Shown here piece after piece: positions 29,612 through 40,070 of a stretch of DNA of 64,000 nucleotides. Where the stretch lies: assembly GCF_024437735.1 (NCBI RefSeq), contig NZ_JANFQO010000005.1, positions 1 through 64,000 of the forward strand, given 5' to 3'. The stretch's first letter is position 1. Each line of letters opens with the position of its first letter. A model generated the notes under the pieces. The model ran no database searches and was not told where the DNA came from. It saw only the letters and a program-made list of their open reading frames with translations. Origin of the DNA: Tahibacter harae. GTDB lineage: Bacteria; Pseudomonadota; Gammaproteobacteria; Xanthomonadales; Rhodanobacteraceae. The translations under genes and the position numbers were made by a program.

Positions 29612-30988
29612 TCAGTCGGGCAGCAGTTTGCCGGGATTGAGTATGCCATCCGGGTCGAACTGGGCCTTGATCCGGCGCATCAGTTCCAGGCTGACCGGAT
29701 CCAGCGCGCGCGGCAGGAATTCGCGCTTGACCAGACCTATGCCGTGTTCGCCCGACAAGGTGCCGTCCAGCGCCAGCACCAGGTCGAACACCGCGGCCAG
29801 GCAGCCCGGCGCGGCGGCGGCCTGGGCCGGATCCTCCGGCCGGTACAGCAGGTTGACGTGGATGTTGCCGTTGCCGGCATGACCGAAGTTGACGATAGGA
29901 ATTTTATACTTTTCCGAAATCTGCTTCAGCCCGGCTATCAGCTGCGGCAGCCGGCTCACTGGCACCACCACGTCCTCGTTGATCTTCATGGGGGCAATGG
30001 AGCGCAGTGCCGGCGACAGCGCCTTGCGCGCGGCCCAGAGGCTGTCCACCTCGGCCGCATTCGCGGCGCTGCGCCATTCGAGCAGGCCTTCGCCGGCGGC
30101 GGCGCGGGCCACGGACTGTTCCGCCGCGGGCAGGAAATCGGCCTCGCCGTCGACCTCGATCAGCAGCATGGCGCCGGCGACGGGTATGGCCTCGCCGCCG
30201 TGGCGGCGGGCCAGGCGCAGGGCTTCGTCGTCGAGGAATTCCAGCGCGCAGGGCGTCACCGGCTGGGCCATGATGCGCGAGACCGCGGCCGCGGCGGCCT
30301 CGATGCCGGAGTAGGTCGCGCGCAGCACGCGCTTGGCGGCGGGGAGCGGCGTGAGCTTGAGCGTGGCTTCGGTGATGAGCGCCAGCGTGCCTTCGGCGCC
30401 GATCAGCAGCCGCGTCAGGTCATAGCCCGTGGCGCCCTTGCTGGTGTAGTAGCCGGCGCGGAATTCCTCGCCGCTGCCGGCGACGGCGCGCAGGCCCAGG
30501 GTGTTCTCGCGCGGCGCGCCGTATTTCACCGTGCGCGGCCCGGCCGAATTGCAGGCCAGGTTGCCGCCTATGCTGCAGTAGGGACTGGAGGTGGGATCCG
30601 GCGCCCAGAAGAAACCCAGCGGCTTGAGCGCTGTCTGCAGATCGCCGTTGAGTACGCCGGGTTCGACCACGGCCAGGCGGTTGGCCGGATCCAGCCGCAG
30701 CACGCGGTTCATGCGTTCGAACGAGGCCACCACGCCGCCGGCCACCGGCACCGTCGCGCCGGTGGTATTGGTGCCGCGGCCGCGGGCGACCAGCGGCGTG
30801 CGCGCGGCGCGGCAGGTGCGCACCAGGGCGACGACCTGTTCGTGCGTCTGCGGAAACACCACCGCATCGGGCGCGGCCTGGCGGCGCGAATTGTCGTAGC
30901 CGTAGACCAGGCACTCGGCCGGGTCGGTGCTCAGCGCGGCGCCGAAGATGTCGGCCAGGCTTGCGCGCAGCGGCGGCGCGAGCGCCAT
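29612..30988 (-). CDS. FAD-linked oxidoreductase (D-lactate dehydrogenase / GlcD type)
   Basis: 458-aa flavoprotein. The FAD-binding domain (~37-215) has VVFPQTHEQVVALVR, RGRGTNTTGATVP, PDPTSSPYCSIGGNLACNSAG and LLIGAEGTLALITEATL. The C-terminal cap/oxidase domain ends KAQFDPDGILNPGKLLPD and has FGHAGNGNIHVNLLYRP. Likely substrates are D-lactate, glycolate or another 2-hydroxyacid, with electrons passed to the quinone pool; the exact one cannot be decided. It lies one base after the BON-lipoprotein stop. Confidence 0.92.
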   Translation of the reverse strand: MALAPPLRASLADIFGAALSTDPAECLVYGYDNSRRQAAPDAVVFPQTHEQVVALVRTCRAARTPLVARGRGTNTTGATVPVAGGVVASFERMNRVLRLDPANRLAVVEPGVLNGDLQTALKPLGFFWAPDPTSSPYCSIGGNLACNSAGPRTVKYGAPRENTLGLRAVAGSGEEFRAGYYTSKGATGYDLTRLLIGAEGTLALITEATLKLTPLPAAKRVLRATYSGIEAAAAAVSRIMAQPVTPCALEFLDDEALRLARRHGGEAIPVAGAMLLIEVDGEADFLPAAEQSVARAAAGEGLLEWRSAANAAEVDSLWAARKALSPALRSIAPMKINEDVVVPVSRLPQLIAGLKQISEKYKIPIVNFGHAGNGNIHVNLLYRPEDPAQAAAAPGCLAAVFDLVLALDGTLSGEHGIGLVKREFLPRALDPVSLELMRRIKAQFDPDGILNPGKLLPD

Positions 30989-30989
30989 G

Positions 30990-31574
30990 TCAGTCCTGGT
31001 ATTCCAGCACGCGCACGACTTTTTCCACGCCGGCCACGTTGCGCGCGATCTCCGCCACGCGATCGGCTTCCTCGCGGCTGAGCAGGCCCATCAGATACAC
31101 CGTGCGATGCACCGTGGTGATATTGACCCGGGTCGGATCGAAGCCCGGCATGTCGACGATGTCCAGCAGCGCGGTCTTCACGTGTGCGGTGATGGTGTTG
31201 TCGCGGCGCTGGGACAGAAAGCCTTCGGGCTCGCGCACCTCGATTTCGTTGACCAGCTTGCGCACGCCCTCATAGCCGCTGACGCGCTGCTCGGCGCGCT
31301 GCTTCAGCTCCGGCGTGCGTACTTCGCCCACCAGCAGCATGACACCGTTGTAGACGACGATGGACACGTTGTTCTTGAGCGCGAGTTCCTTGTCCTTGTT
31401 GAAATTGTCGTAGGCGCTGGCCTGGATGTTGCGGTCGGCGATGACCGTGGTCCAGGAGCGCCGGTCATGGCCCACGCCGGCGGCAGTGCCGCCGACCACG
31501 GCGGCGATGCAGCCCGACAGCAGGCTGGCGGCGATGGCGATACAGAGGAAATGACGCAGGGGGCGCAGATTCAT
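30990..31574 (-). CDS. dolP: Dual-BON-domain lipoprotein (DolP/YraP-like)
   Basis: 194-aa lipoprotein with lipobox LLSGC (Cys22). The first BON domain (~45-120) contains NFNKDKELALKNNVSIVVYNGVMLLVGEV and the second (~120-192) contains DNTITAHVKTALLDIVDMPG and VYLMGLLSREEADRVAEIA. DolP supports outer-membrane integrity and BAM function in E. coli. Order lpoA-yraN-dolP is kept here, though E. coli has diaA between yraN and dolP. Confidence 0.93.
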   Translation of the reverse strand: MNLRPLRHFLCIAIAASLLSGCIAAVVGGTAAGVGHDRRSWTTVIADRNIQASAYDNFNKDKELALKNNVSIVVYNGVMLLVGEVRTPELKQRAEQRVSGYEGVRKLVNEIEVREPEGFLSQRRDNTITAHVKTALLDIVDMPGFDPTRVNITTVHRTVYLMGLLSREEADRVAEIARNVAGVEKVVRVLEYQD

Positions 31575-31583
31575 GCGGAGCTC

Positions 31584-31940
31584 TCAGTAGGCTTCAAAGG
31601 CGGCGCGCTGCCAGGTGCAGACCGCATTGTCGCCGCTGCCGCTGAACGCGACCGTGTCGAAGCGGCAGGTGTGGTTGGCGAAATCCGGATGCGCGGCGAG
31701 GAACATGTCCGCCGTGCGCACCAGCTTGCGCTGCTTGGCCGGACCTATCGAGGCGGTGCCGTCGGCGCTGGCCGCGCTGTCGCGGTAGCGCACCTCGACG
31801 AAGACCAGCACCTCGCCTTCGCGCATGACCAGGTCCAGCTCGCCGTAATGGCAATGCCAGTTGCGCGCGACCAGACGCAGACCGGCGCGTTCCAGTTCGG
31901 CCTGCGCGGCGAGTTCCCAGACTGCGCCTACGGAGCGCAT
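31584..31940 (-). CDS. yraN: YraN/UPF0102 nuclease-like protein
   Basis: 118-aa small protein of the UPF0102 family with a restriction-nuclease-like core: RNWHCHYGELDLVMREGEVLVFVEVRYR, in which Glu/Asp/Glu residues match the predicted metal site. ATG overlaps the lpoA stop by one base. The cellular function is not established. Confidence 0.94.
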   Translation of the reverse strand: MRSVGAVWELAAQAELERAGLRLVARNWHCHYGELDLVMREGEVLVFVEVRYRDSAASADGTASIGPAKQRKLVRTADMFLAAHPDFANHTCRFDTVAFSGSGDNAVCTWQRAAFEAY

Positions 31941-33715
31941 CACTGCATCCGGCCGTCGCCCAGGGTCAGGCCGGAAACCGGCCGCGCCACGCCGTTCTCG
32001 AAGCGCACCCAGGTCAGCAGGCGATGCACGCGGCCGAAGCTGTCGGAGGCGAGCTGGCCGGTGGCGCCGGGCAGGTAGCTGTCCGGATGCGTGCCCAGCC
32101 AGTCCATGTACGGCATCAGCGCGTACGCATCCAGGCCCAGCGCGAACAGGCGCGCACCGTTGCCGCGGGCCGAATCGATCGAGCGCAGCATCTGGTCGCG
32201 CGGCGGCAGCCCGGCGCTGGCGTCGAACAGCCACGGCGCATCGCAGAATTCCAGGCCGTCCAGATCGCGGTCCAGGCCGACATTGAGCGAACCCGAATAC
32301 ACGTGCGACGTCGCCAGCACCGGCACGTTCACGCCGGCCAGCTTGAGCTGCGGCATCAGCAGGCGCGCCTGCTGCGGCCGCATGCTGATGAAAACGCCGG
32401 CACTGCTGGCGCTGGCAAAGGCGCCGACCGACTGGCGGATCAGCCCGGCGTAGTTCACTTCACCTTCCTTGAGGCGGCCCTCGCCGATCACCATGCCGCC
32501 CAGGCTTTCAAACTGGGCGCGGAAGGCCAGCGCGGCACGCTCGGCCCAGTCGTCGGTGGCGGCGATCACCGCGGCTTCGCGTATGCCTTGGGAAACCATG
32601 CGTTCGGCTGCCTGGGCGCCTTCGGTATCCGGCAGCAGGCCGAAGGCGACGCTGCCCGGCGGCGGCGTGGCGCCGTTGTCGGCCTGGTTCAGCGCCAGCA
32701 CCGGAACCGGCAGGCGGCCCTGCTCGAACAGCAGGCCGACCGCGTCGCGGGTGAGCGGACCGACCACGCGCTCGGCGCCGTCCTGTACCGCACGCTGGTA
32801 GGCGGCGAGCGCGTCGGTGGCGCTTTGTCCGCTATCGTAAATCTGTACTTCGCCGCGTTCTGTGCCGCTCTGGCTGTCGTTGAACCAGGCGGCGAAGAAA
32901 CCGTCGCGCACCGCCGCGGCGGCGTTCTTGAGCGCGCCGCTGGAAGGCAACAGCAGGGCGACGCGGCGGCTGGGACGGTAGCCCTCGCGGCTCCAGCGGT
33001 CGCTGCCGTCCTGCTGCAGCGTGCCGACCGGGCGGCTGGGCCGCTGCAGCGCCAGCGGCAGGGCCTGGCCCTGCTTGCGCAGCGCGCGTTCTATCCACGG
33101 CCGCAGCAGGTCGTTCGGCGGCAGCTCGCTGCCGCGCTGCTTGAGCGAGGCGGCGTCCAGCGCGGCCAGGGTGTCGACGATCTCGCGCCGGTTGTTCTCG
33201 CGGTCGGCGCCTTCCAGCGAACGGTCCAGTACGGCGCGGGTGCGCGCGGCGGCAAAGCGGTCGCCGGTGGCCTGCTGCGCGCGCGCGGTGAGTTCCAGCC
33301 GGCGCAGCACCAGTGCCGGCGGCAGGGCCGAGTCCGGCAGGGCGAGCAGGGCCAGGGCGTCCTCGGGCTTCTGCTGGTTCAGCGCGATCTCGGCGCTGAG
33401 CAGGTCGTAACGGTAGGCATCCTCGCCGGCCAGGCGCTTGCGCCGCACGCCGTCCAGCACCTCGGCCGCCGCAGCCAGATCGCCTTCCTCGCGCAGGGCT
33501 TCGGCGGCGCGCAGGCGGTAGTGGCCGCGGGCATTGGAATCGGACTTGGACAGTTCCAGGAACGCATCCGCGGCGGCGCGGAAATCGCCGCGCAGATAGA
33601 GGTCCTCGGCCGAAGTGGCCTGCGCGGTCTTGGTCGGCGCCCCTGTATCCATGGTGGCGCAGCCGCCCAGCAGCAACACGAGCAGGCAGGGCAGGAGTCG
33701 CAGGTTTGCGCGCAT
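31940..33715 (-). CDS. lpoA: Outer-membrane lipoprotein activator of PBP1A (LpoA)
   Basis: 591-aa lipoprotein with lipobox LGGC (Cys19) when ATG 33715 is used; an upstream in-frame start would lengthen the signal unhelpfully. The N-terminal half is TPR-like (DLYLRGDFRAAADAFLEL). The C-terminal half is a periplasmic-binding-protein-like fold beginning RRVALLLPSSGALKNAAAAVRDGFFAAW, with PVLALNQADN and VPVLATSHVYSG. LpoA crosses the periplasm to stimulate peptidoglycan synthase PBP1A. It is divergent from rsmI, as in E. coli (yraM-yraL). Confidence 0.95.
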   Translation of the reverse strand: MRANLRLLPCLLVLLLGGCATMDTGAPTKTAQATSAEDLYLRGDFRAAADAFLELSKSDSNARGHYRLRAAEALREEGDLAAAAEVLDGVRRKRLAGEDAYRYDLLSAEIALNQQKPEDALALLALPDSALPPALVLRRLELTARAQQATGDRFAAARTRAVLDRSLEGADRENNRREIVDTLAALDAASLKQRGSELPPNDLLRPWIERALRKQGQALPLALQRPSRPVGTLQQDGSDRWSREGYRPSRRVALLLPSSGALKNAAAAVRDGFFAAWFNDSQSGTERGEVQIYDSGQSATDALAAYQRAVQDGAERVVGPLTRDAVGLLFEQGRLPVPVLALNQADNGATPPPGSVAFGLLPDTEGAQAAERMVSQGIREAAVIAATDDWAERAALAFRAQFESLGGMVIGEGRLKEGEVNYAGLIRQSVGAFASASSAGVFISMRPQQARLLMPQLKLAGVNVPVLATSHVYSGSLNVGLDRDLDGLEFCDAPWLFDASAGLPPRDQMLRSIDSARGNGARLFALGLDAYALMPYMDWLGTHPDSYLPGATGQLASDSFGRVHRLLTWVRFENGVARPVSGLTLGDGRMQ

Positions 33716-33800
33716 GTCAGCATCCGTAACGCCAGGCAATGCTGCGATGATAGCGGATCACGCCGGCGCGCCCGCGCCCGCGCCCGCAGGGAGAGTATCG

Positions 33801-34643
33801 ATGGCAGCGGACAACACCGGCCGGCTCTGGGTCGTGGCCACGCCCATAGGCAATCTGGACGATCTTTCGCCCCGGGCGCAGGAAACCCTGCGCCGCGCCG
33901 CCCTTGTCGCCGCCGAGGACACCCGCCACAGCGCCCCGCTGCTGGCCCGCTACGGTATCAGTACGCGCCTGGTCGCCCTGCACGAGCACAACGAACGCGA
34001 CGAGGCCGAGCGCCTGGTGGCGCGCCTGCAGGCCGGCGAAGACATCGCCCTGATTTCCGACGCCGGCACACCCCTGGTCAGCGATCCCGGCTTCCGCCTG
34101 GTCCGCGCGGCCCGCGCCGCCGGCATCCCCGTATCACCCGTACCTGGCGCCTGCGCCGCCATCGCCGCCCTGTCCGTGGCCGGCCTGCCCAGCGACCGGT
34201 TCGTGTTTGAAGGCTTCCTGCCGGCCAAATCCGGTGCCCGTCGCGAGCGCCTGGCGGAACTCGCCGGCGAAGCGCGCACGCTGGTGTTCTATGAATCCAG
34301 TCATCGCGTGCGCGAGTGCCTGGACGATATGGCCGCCGTGTTCGGCGCCGACCGCCCCGCCGTGCTGGCGCGCGAGCTGACCAAGCTGTTCGAAACCGTG
34401 CTCGACGGGACGTTGGCGCAGCTGGTGGCGCGCGTTGCGGCGGATCCGAACCAGGAGCGCGGCGAATTCGTGCTGTTGATCGGCGGCCGTCCCGAACAGG
34501 AAGACGCACGCCTGGCCGAAGGCCGCCGCGTATTTGCGCTGCTGCGCGAGGAACTGCCGCCGGCGCGTGCCGCCAAGTTGGCTGCGGTCATCAGTGGGGC
34601 GCCGCGCAAGGCCTTGTATGGGTCAGAGGTGGGCGACGGCTAG
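33801..34643 (+). CDS. rsmI: 16S rRNA 2'-O-ribose C1402 methyltransferase RsmI
   Basis: 280-aa SAM enzyme acting on C1402 in the ribosomal decoding centre. ATG follows a GGGAG site by eight bases. Motifs are LWVVATPIGNLDDLSPRA, ALVAAEDTRHSAPLL, ALISDAGTPLVSDPG, PVPGACAAIAALSVAGLP and VFYESSHRV. It is divergently arranged with lpoA (85 bp between starts). Confidence 0.97.
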   Translation: MAADNTGRLWVVATPIGNLDDLSPRAQETLRRAALVAAEDTRHSAPLLARYGISTRLVALHEHNERDEAERLVARLQAGEDIALISDAGTPLVSDPGFRLVRAARAAGIPVSPVPGACAAIAALSVAGLPSDRFVFEGFLPAKSGARRERLAELAGEARTLVFYESSHRVRECLDDMAAVFGADRPAVLARELTKLFETVLDGTLAQLVARVAADPNQERGEFVLLIGGRPEQEDARLAEGRRVFALLREELPPARAAKLAAVISGAPRKALYGSEVGDG

Positions 34644-35200
34644 GGTTGCTGGTGGCTTGCCGTTCGTGTGCGGATGGTGAGGCGAAGGCCGTGGCGGTTT
34701 CGCGGTGGATGCGCTGTCCCCTCACCCAACTCTCTGCCCCAAGCGCTTGAACGCGCTTGGGGCAGAGGGCTTTCTCCGTCCTGGGCTTCGGCGCAATCGT
34801 GGAGGGTGACTGAGCTTCAGCTCTCGCAGTCGATCCGGTTGTTGTTGCCGTGGCCGTGGCCGCTGCTCGTGATTGTGCTTTCGTACTGAATCCGGCCCCT
34901 GCCGTTGCTTCTGCGCGCAGGGATGCACGCCGCTCGACCGGGGCTCCATAAGCCGCGGCGAGGCGGCGCAGGATCAGCCCGCGCACCGCGCGAATCCGCT
35001 GCAGGGCCAGGATGGCCCTGCAGCGGACCCCGTAGCCGCCTCGCGAAGCGGAAGGGCAGGATGCCCGTAGGCCGCGGCTTTGGGGTGTGTTTTCTTTGCC
35101 CACTTTCTTTTGCACAAGCAAAAGAAAGTAGGTCGGCCGCCGAAAGGCGGGGCGAAACTGCCTTAAATATCAAGCATATTCGCGCCGAAGGCGCGCCAGC
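34644..35200. repeat. Gene-free stretch with a mosaic of REP-like hairpin repeats
   Basis: No gene-like frame is present. The strongest elements are: CCCTCACCCAA followed by a perfect 15-bp stem, 6-nt loop (34732-34767); a perfect 13-bp stem around AGGAT with arms CCGCTGCAGGGCC (34996-35026); a GGGCAGGATGCCC hairpin near 35055; and a 12-bp stem ACTTTCTTTTGC/GCAAAAGAAAGT around ACAA (35102-35129), followed by a GC hairpin. These types recur between genes in Xanthomonas relatives. The first could also terminate rsmI transcripts. Confidence 0.7.
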
Positions 35201-35229
35201 CCCACAAAAACCACCCCACAAGTTACAAT
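35201..35229 (+). promoter_or_regulatory. Promoter of rnpB
   Basis: A near-consensus -10 TACAAT ends seven bases before the predicted 5' end of the RNase P RNA. The -35 (CCCACA, spacer 17) is weak. Position relative to the RNA start is the main support. Confidence 0.55.
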
Positions 35230-35235
35230 CCCCAA

Positions 35236-35599
<364 letters not shown>

Positions 35600-35624
35600 C
35601 TTCACGAGGCGGAAGTGGGCGGAG

Positions 35625-35668
35625 AGAGGTGACAGGCGATGCGTGTCGTCGCCTGCCACCTCTTTCTG
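35625..35668 (+). terminator. Terminator of rnpB
   Basis: A 15-bp stem with one mismatch (AGAGGTGACAGGCGA / TCGCCTGCCACCTCT), 9-nt loop, followed by TTTC and further T-rich sequence. It begins about 25 bases after the mature RNA end. Confidence 0.75.
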
Positions 35669-35797
35669 CTCATTTCCGCCTTTTTCATTTGTACGCATGC
35701 GGTAATGCCGTCGAGGCCGGGCGGCCGTGCTGTCCTGGCGATTTCCGTGCGGTCCGCGCAGCGGCGAGCAGACGCTGCTCTGCGATCTGCACCCGGT

Positions 35798-36286
35798 TCA
35801 ATGCGCCGCCGCCGCCGGCTCCAGCCCGCTGGCCTGGCAGTGCTCCCGATACATCTCATACAGCGCCTGCGCATCGATCCGCTGCGTCACACGGTCCTGC
35901 GCATCGAGATATTCGACCGCGCCGTGCACGACGATGAAGAGGATTACGGGCTCATCGCCGACAGCGCGCCACCAGTCGGTATTGCCGGCCGGCTCGAACA
36001 CATATTCCCCAGGCCCTATGCGCTCGCCGGTGCACAGCTCGCGCGTGCCCTGCAGGTTGTAGGCGTGGATGGGGCCGGTGTGGCGGTGCAGCGGCACACC
36101 GGCGCCGGGTTCGATGCGCATCAGTTCGACGAAGCCGGTGTTGTCCGGCAGCAGGCGCAGCAGCTTGAAGGATTTGCCGGGGCCGGCCGGCACCCAGGGC
36201 GTGTCGGCGGCGGCGATGGTCTGGGCATCGGCGAAGGCGGGGTGGGTGGCGGGCTGCAGCGGCGCGGCGATGGCGGGATTCGACAT
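35798..36286 (-). CDS. Cupin-domain protein (dioxygenase-like)
   Basis: 162-aa single-cupin protein. The metal motif is PLHRHTGPIHAYNLQGTRE (His67, His69, His74), and the second cupin motif region is PGEYVFEPAGNTDWWRA, with a later His in FIVVHGAVEYL. The layout fits ChrR-like or 2,4'-dihydroxyacetophenone dioxygenase-like cupins; the substrate is unknown. It follows the glutathione S-transferase gene by 14 bp and is probably co-transcribed with it. Confidence 0.85.
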   Translation of the reverse strand: MSNPAIAAPLQPATHPAFADAQTIAAADTPWVPAGPGKSFKLLRLLPDNTGFVELMRIEPGAGVPLHRHTGPIHAYNLQGTRELCTGERIGPGEYVFEPAGNTDWWRAVGDEPVILFIVVHGAVEYLDAQDRVTQRIDAQALYEMYREHCQASGLEPAAAAH

Positions 36287-36300
36287 GATGTTCTCCGGAA

Positions 36301-37002
36301 TCAGGTGGCGGGCTTGGCGGAATTGCCGAACAGGATCTGGCGCGATTCGGCGCTGATGTTGCGCGCGGCGGCGGAGTAGGCGTCCTTGACCTCGGCATAG
36401 GCGCGCCGCGTCGCCGGACGTTCGCGGATGGTGTCGAACCAGCGCCGCAGGTTGGGGAAATCATCCAGGTTCTGTCCGTGCGCCTGGTGCGGCACTATCC
36501 AGGGATAGCAGGCCATGTCGGCGATGCTGTAGTCGCCGGCGATGAATTCGCGGCCGGCCAGGCGCTTGTCGAGCACGCCGTAGAGGCGCGCGGTCTCGCG
36601 GGTATAGCGTTCGATCGCATAGGGAACGGCTTCCGGCGCGTAGACGCGAAAATGTCCATTTTGTCCGGCCATGGGGCCCAGGCCGCCGACCTGCCAGAAC
36701 AGCCACTGCATCACCTCCATGCGTTCGCGCAGATCGGCAGGCAGGAAGCGGCCGGTCTTCTCGGCGAGGTATTGCAGCAGGGCGCCGGATTCAAACAACC
36801 TGACCGGTTCGCCGCCGTCGGCCGGGGCGTGGTCGATCAGTGCGGGAATGCGGTTATTCGGCGCGAAGGCGAGGAACTCGGGACGGAACTGTTCGCCCTT
36901 GCCTATGTCCACCGGCACGATGCGGTAGTCCAGTCCGGTTTCCTCCAGCATCAGGCGCGGCTTCAGGCCGTTGGGCGTGGCCCAGTAGTACAGCTCGATC
37001 AT
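36301..37002 (-). CDS. Glutathione S-transferase, YfcG/Ure2p-like
   Basis: 233-aa protein with an N-terminal thioredoxin-fold domain (IELYYWATPNGLKPRLMLEE, cis-Pro motif NNRIPALID, glutathione-binding FESGALLQYLAEKTGRF) and an all-helical C-terminal domain (MQWLFWQVGGLGPMAGQNGHF, FIAGDYSIADMACYPWI). The YWATPNG start and MQWLFWQ match the nu-class disulfide-bond reductase group. It is divergent from the MocR regulator gene, with 77 bp between the starts. Confidence 0.93.
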   Translation of the reverse strand: MIELYYWATPNGLKPRLMLEETGLDYRIVPVDIGKGEQFRPEFLAFAPNNRIPALIDHAPADGGEPVRLFESGALLQYLAEKTGRFLPADLRERMEVMQWLFWQVGGLGPMAGQNGHFRVYAPEAVPYAIERYTRETARLYGVLDKRLAGREFIAGDYSIADMACYPWIVPHQAHGQNLDDFPNLRRWFDTIRERPATRRAYAEVKDAYSAAARNISAESRQILFGNSAKPAT

Positions 37003-37079
37003 GTCTGGCTCCGGTGAGTGGGTGAGTCCAGCATAGGCGCCGATCTGGCATGCTTGCAGCGCCAGGAAAGGGGAAAATC

Positions 37080-38513
37080 ATGGATCCAGTTTTCGCGTTC
37101 GCCCTGGACCTGCCGGAGCGCGGCTCCGGCCAGTTGCTGCGCAGCCTGCACGGCCAGTTGCGCGCAGCGATTCTTGACGGCCGCCTGCGCCCGGGCCAGC
37201 GCCTGCCCTCCAGCCGCGCGGTGGCCGCGGCCTACGGCATCTCGCGCAATACCGCGGTGGCGGCCTACGACCTGCTGCTCAGCGAGGGCTACGTGCGCAC
37301 GCGCCGCGCGAGCGGCGTGCAGGTGGCCGATGCGCCGGCACCGCCGCCGCGCGCGTCGCGGCCGGTCGCGGCGGCGCGGCACTTGGCGGCGCACTGGCGC
37401 GGCGCGGCGCCGCCGGATACGGCGCCGGGCGGCGTGTTCCGCCTTGGCGTGCCGGAATTGGCTGAGTTTCCGTTCGATATCTGGCGCCGTCTCGGTGCGC
37501 GGGCATTGCGCCAGCTGGCCCGCGCGCCGGCGGTCTATGCGGCGGCCCAGGGCCAGCCCGCGCTGCGCGAGGCGGTGGCGCGGCATGTGGCTTTCGCCCG
37601 CGCGGTGTCCTGCGGCGCCGACGACATCGTGATCACCTCCGGCGCGCAGCAGGCTTTCGATCTGCTGGCGCGCATCCTGGTCACGCCGGGCAAGACCGTG
37701 GTCGCGGTGGAGGACCCGGGCTATCCGCCGCTGCGCGCCGCCTTCGCCGCTGCGGGCGCGCAGCTGGCGCCGGTGCCGGTCGATGCGGAAGGGCTGCAGG
37801 TGGCGCAGGTGCCAGCCCAGGCGCGGGTGATCTGCGTGACGCCGTCGCATCAGTTTCCGCTGGCCTGCGCCATGTCGCCGCGGCGCCGCGCCGAATTGCT
37901 GGCCTTCGCCCGCGCGCGCGACGCGCTGGTGATCGAGGACGACTACGACGGCGAGTTCCGCTACGGCGAGCGCCCGCTGGACGCGCTGCAGACGCTGGAC
38001 GGCGGCGAGCGCGTGTTCTACGTCGGTACCTTTTCCAAGAGCCTGTTTCCCGGCCTGCGCCTGGGCTATGTCGCCTGTCCGGCCTGGGCCCGCGCCGCGC
38101 TCGTGGAAGCGCGCCGCGCCGCCGATGTGCACGGCAACGTGCCGGCGCAGGATACCCTGGCCCTGTTCATCGCCGAAGGCCATCTGGCGCGGCATGTGCG
38201 GCGCATGCAGGCGGTGTATGCGCAGCGCCGCAGCGCGCTGCTGCACGGGCTGGAACGGCATTTCGGCGGATTGCTGGCGCCGCTGCCGTCCCAGGCCGGG
38301 CTGCACCTGGCGGTGGCGGCCGAACGCCTGGCCGCGGCGCCGGCCTGGCTGGCGCGGCCCACGGCCGGCGCGGGCGTAGCCACGCTGCGCCGCTTCCAGC
38401 TGCAGCGCAGCCGGCGCGCGGGGCTGGTACTGGGCTTCGGTGCCGCCGATACCGCCGCGATAGGGCCGGCCCTGGCCGAGCTGCGGCGGCGCTGGGAGCG
38501 GGATCAGGCCTGA
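37080..38513 (+). CDS. MocR/GabR-type transcriptional regulator
   Basis: 477-aa regulator. The N-terminal GntR winged helix (~15-80) has LRAAILDGRLRPGQRLPSSRAVA and YGISRNTAVAAYDLLLSEGYV. A class I aminotransferase-like domain follows, with ITSGAQQAFDLLARIL, VEDPGYPPL, VIEDDYDGEFRY and the PLP lysine in VGTFSKSLFPGLRLGY (Lys ~320). Such proteins sense PLP-amine adducts and often control a neighbouring divergent gene, here the glutathione S-transferase/cupin pair (inference). Confidence 0.93.
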   Translation: MDPVFAFALDLPERGSGQLLRSLHGQLRAAILDGRLRPGQRLPSSRAVAAAYGISRNTAVAAYDLLLSEGYVRTRRASGVQVADAPAPPPRASRPVAAARHLAAHWRGAAPPDTAPGGVFRLGVPELAEFPFDIWRRLGARALRQLARAPAVYAAAQGQPALREAVARHVAFARAVSCGADDIVITSGAQQAFDLLARILVTPGKTVVAVEDPGYPPLRAAFAAAGAQLAPVPVDAEGLQVAQVPAQARVICVTPSHQFPLACAMSPRRRAELLAFARARDALVIEDDYDGEFRYGERPLDALQTLDGGERVFYVGTFSKSLFPGLRLGYVACPAWARAALVEARRAADVHGNVPAQDTLALFIAEGHLARHVRRMQAVYAQRRSALLHGLERHFGGLLAPLPSQAGLHLAVAAERLAAAPAWLARPTAGAGVATLRRFQLQRSRRAGLVLGFGAADTAAIGPALAELRRRWERDQA

Positions 38514-38563
38514 TCGGAATGGTCGCCGCGGCGCCGGGCACTGGCCGCGGCGCGGCTTTCCGG

Positions 38564-38580
38564 ATACTGTACCCCAGTAT
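38564..38580. promoter_or_regulatory. Operator-like palindrome in front of frmR
   Basis: Perfect inverted repeat ATACTG-TACCC-CAGTAT, 22 bp before the frmR ATG. An AT-rich dyad around a short C tract is the pattern bound by CsoR/RcnR-family repressors including FrmR, so autoregulation through this site is likely. Similar GGTA follows directly. Confidence 0.6.
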
Positions 38581-38602
38581 GGTAAATCCAGGGGATCGTC
38601 CC

Positions 38603-40061
<1,459 letters not shown>

Positions 40062-40070
40062 GGGCGCGCC

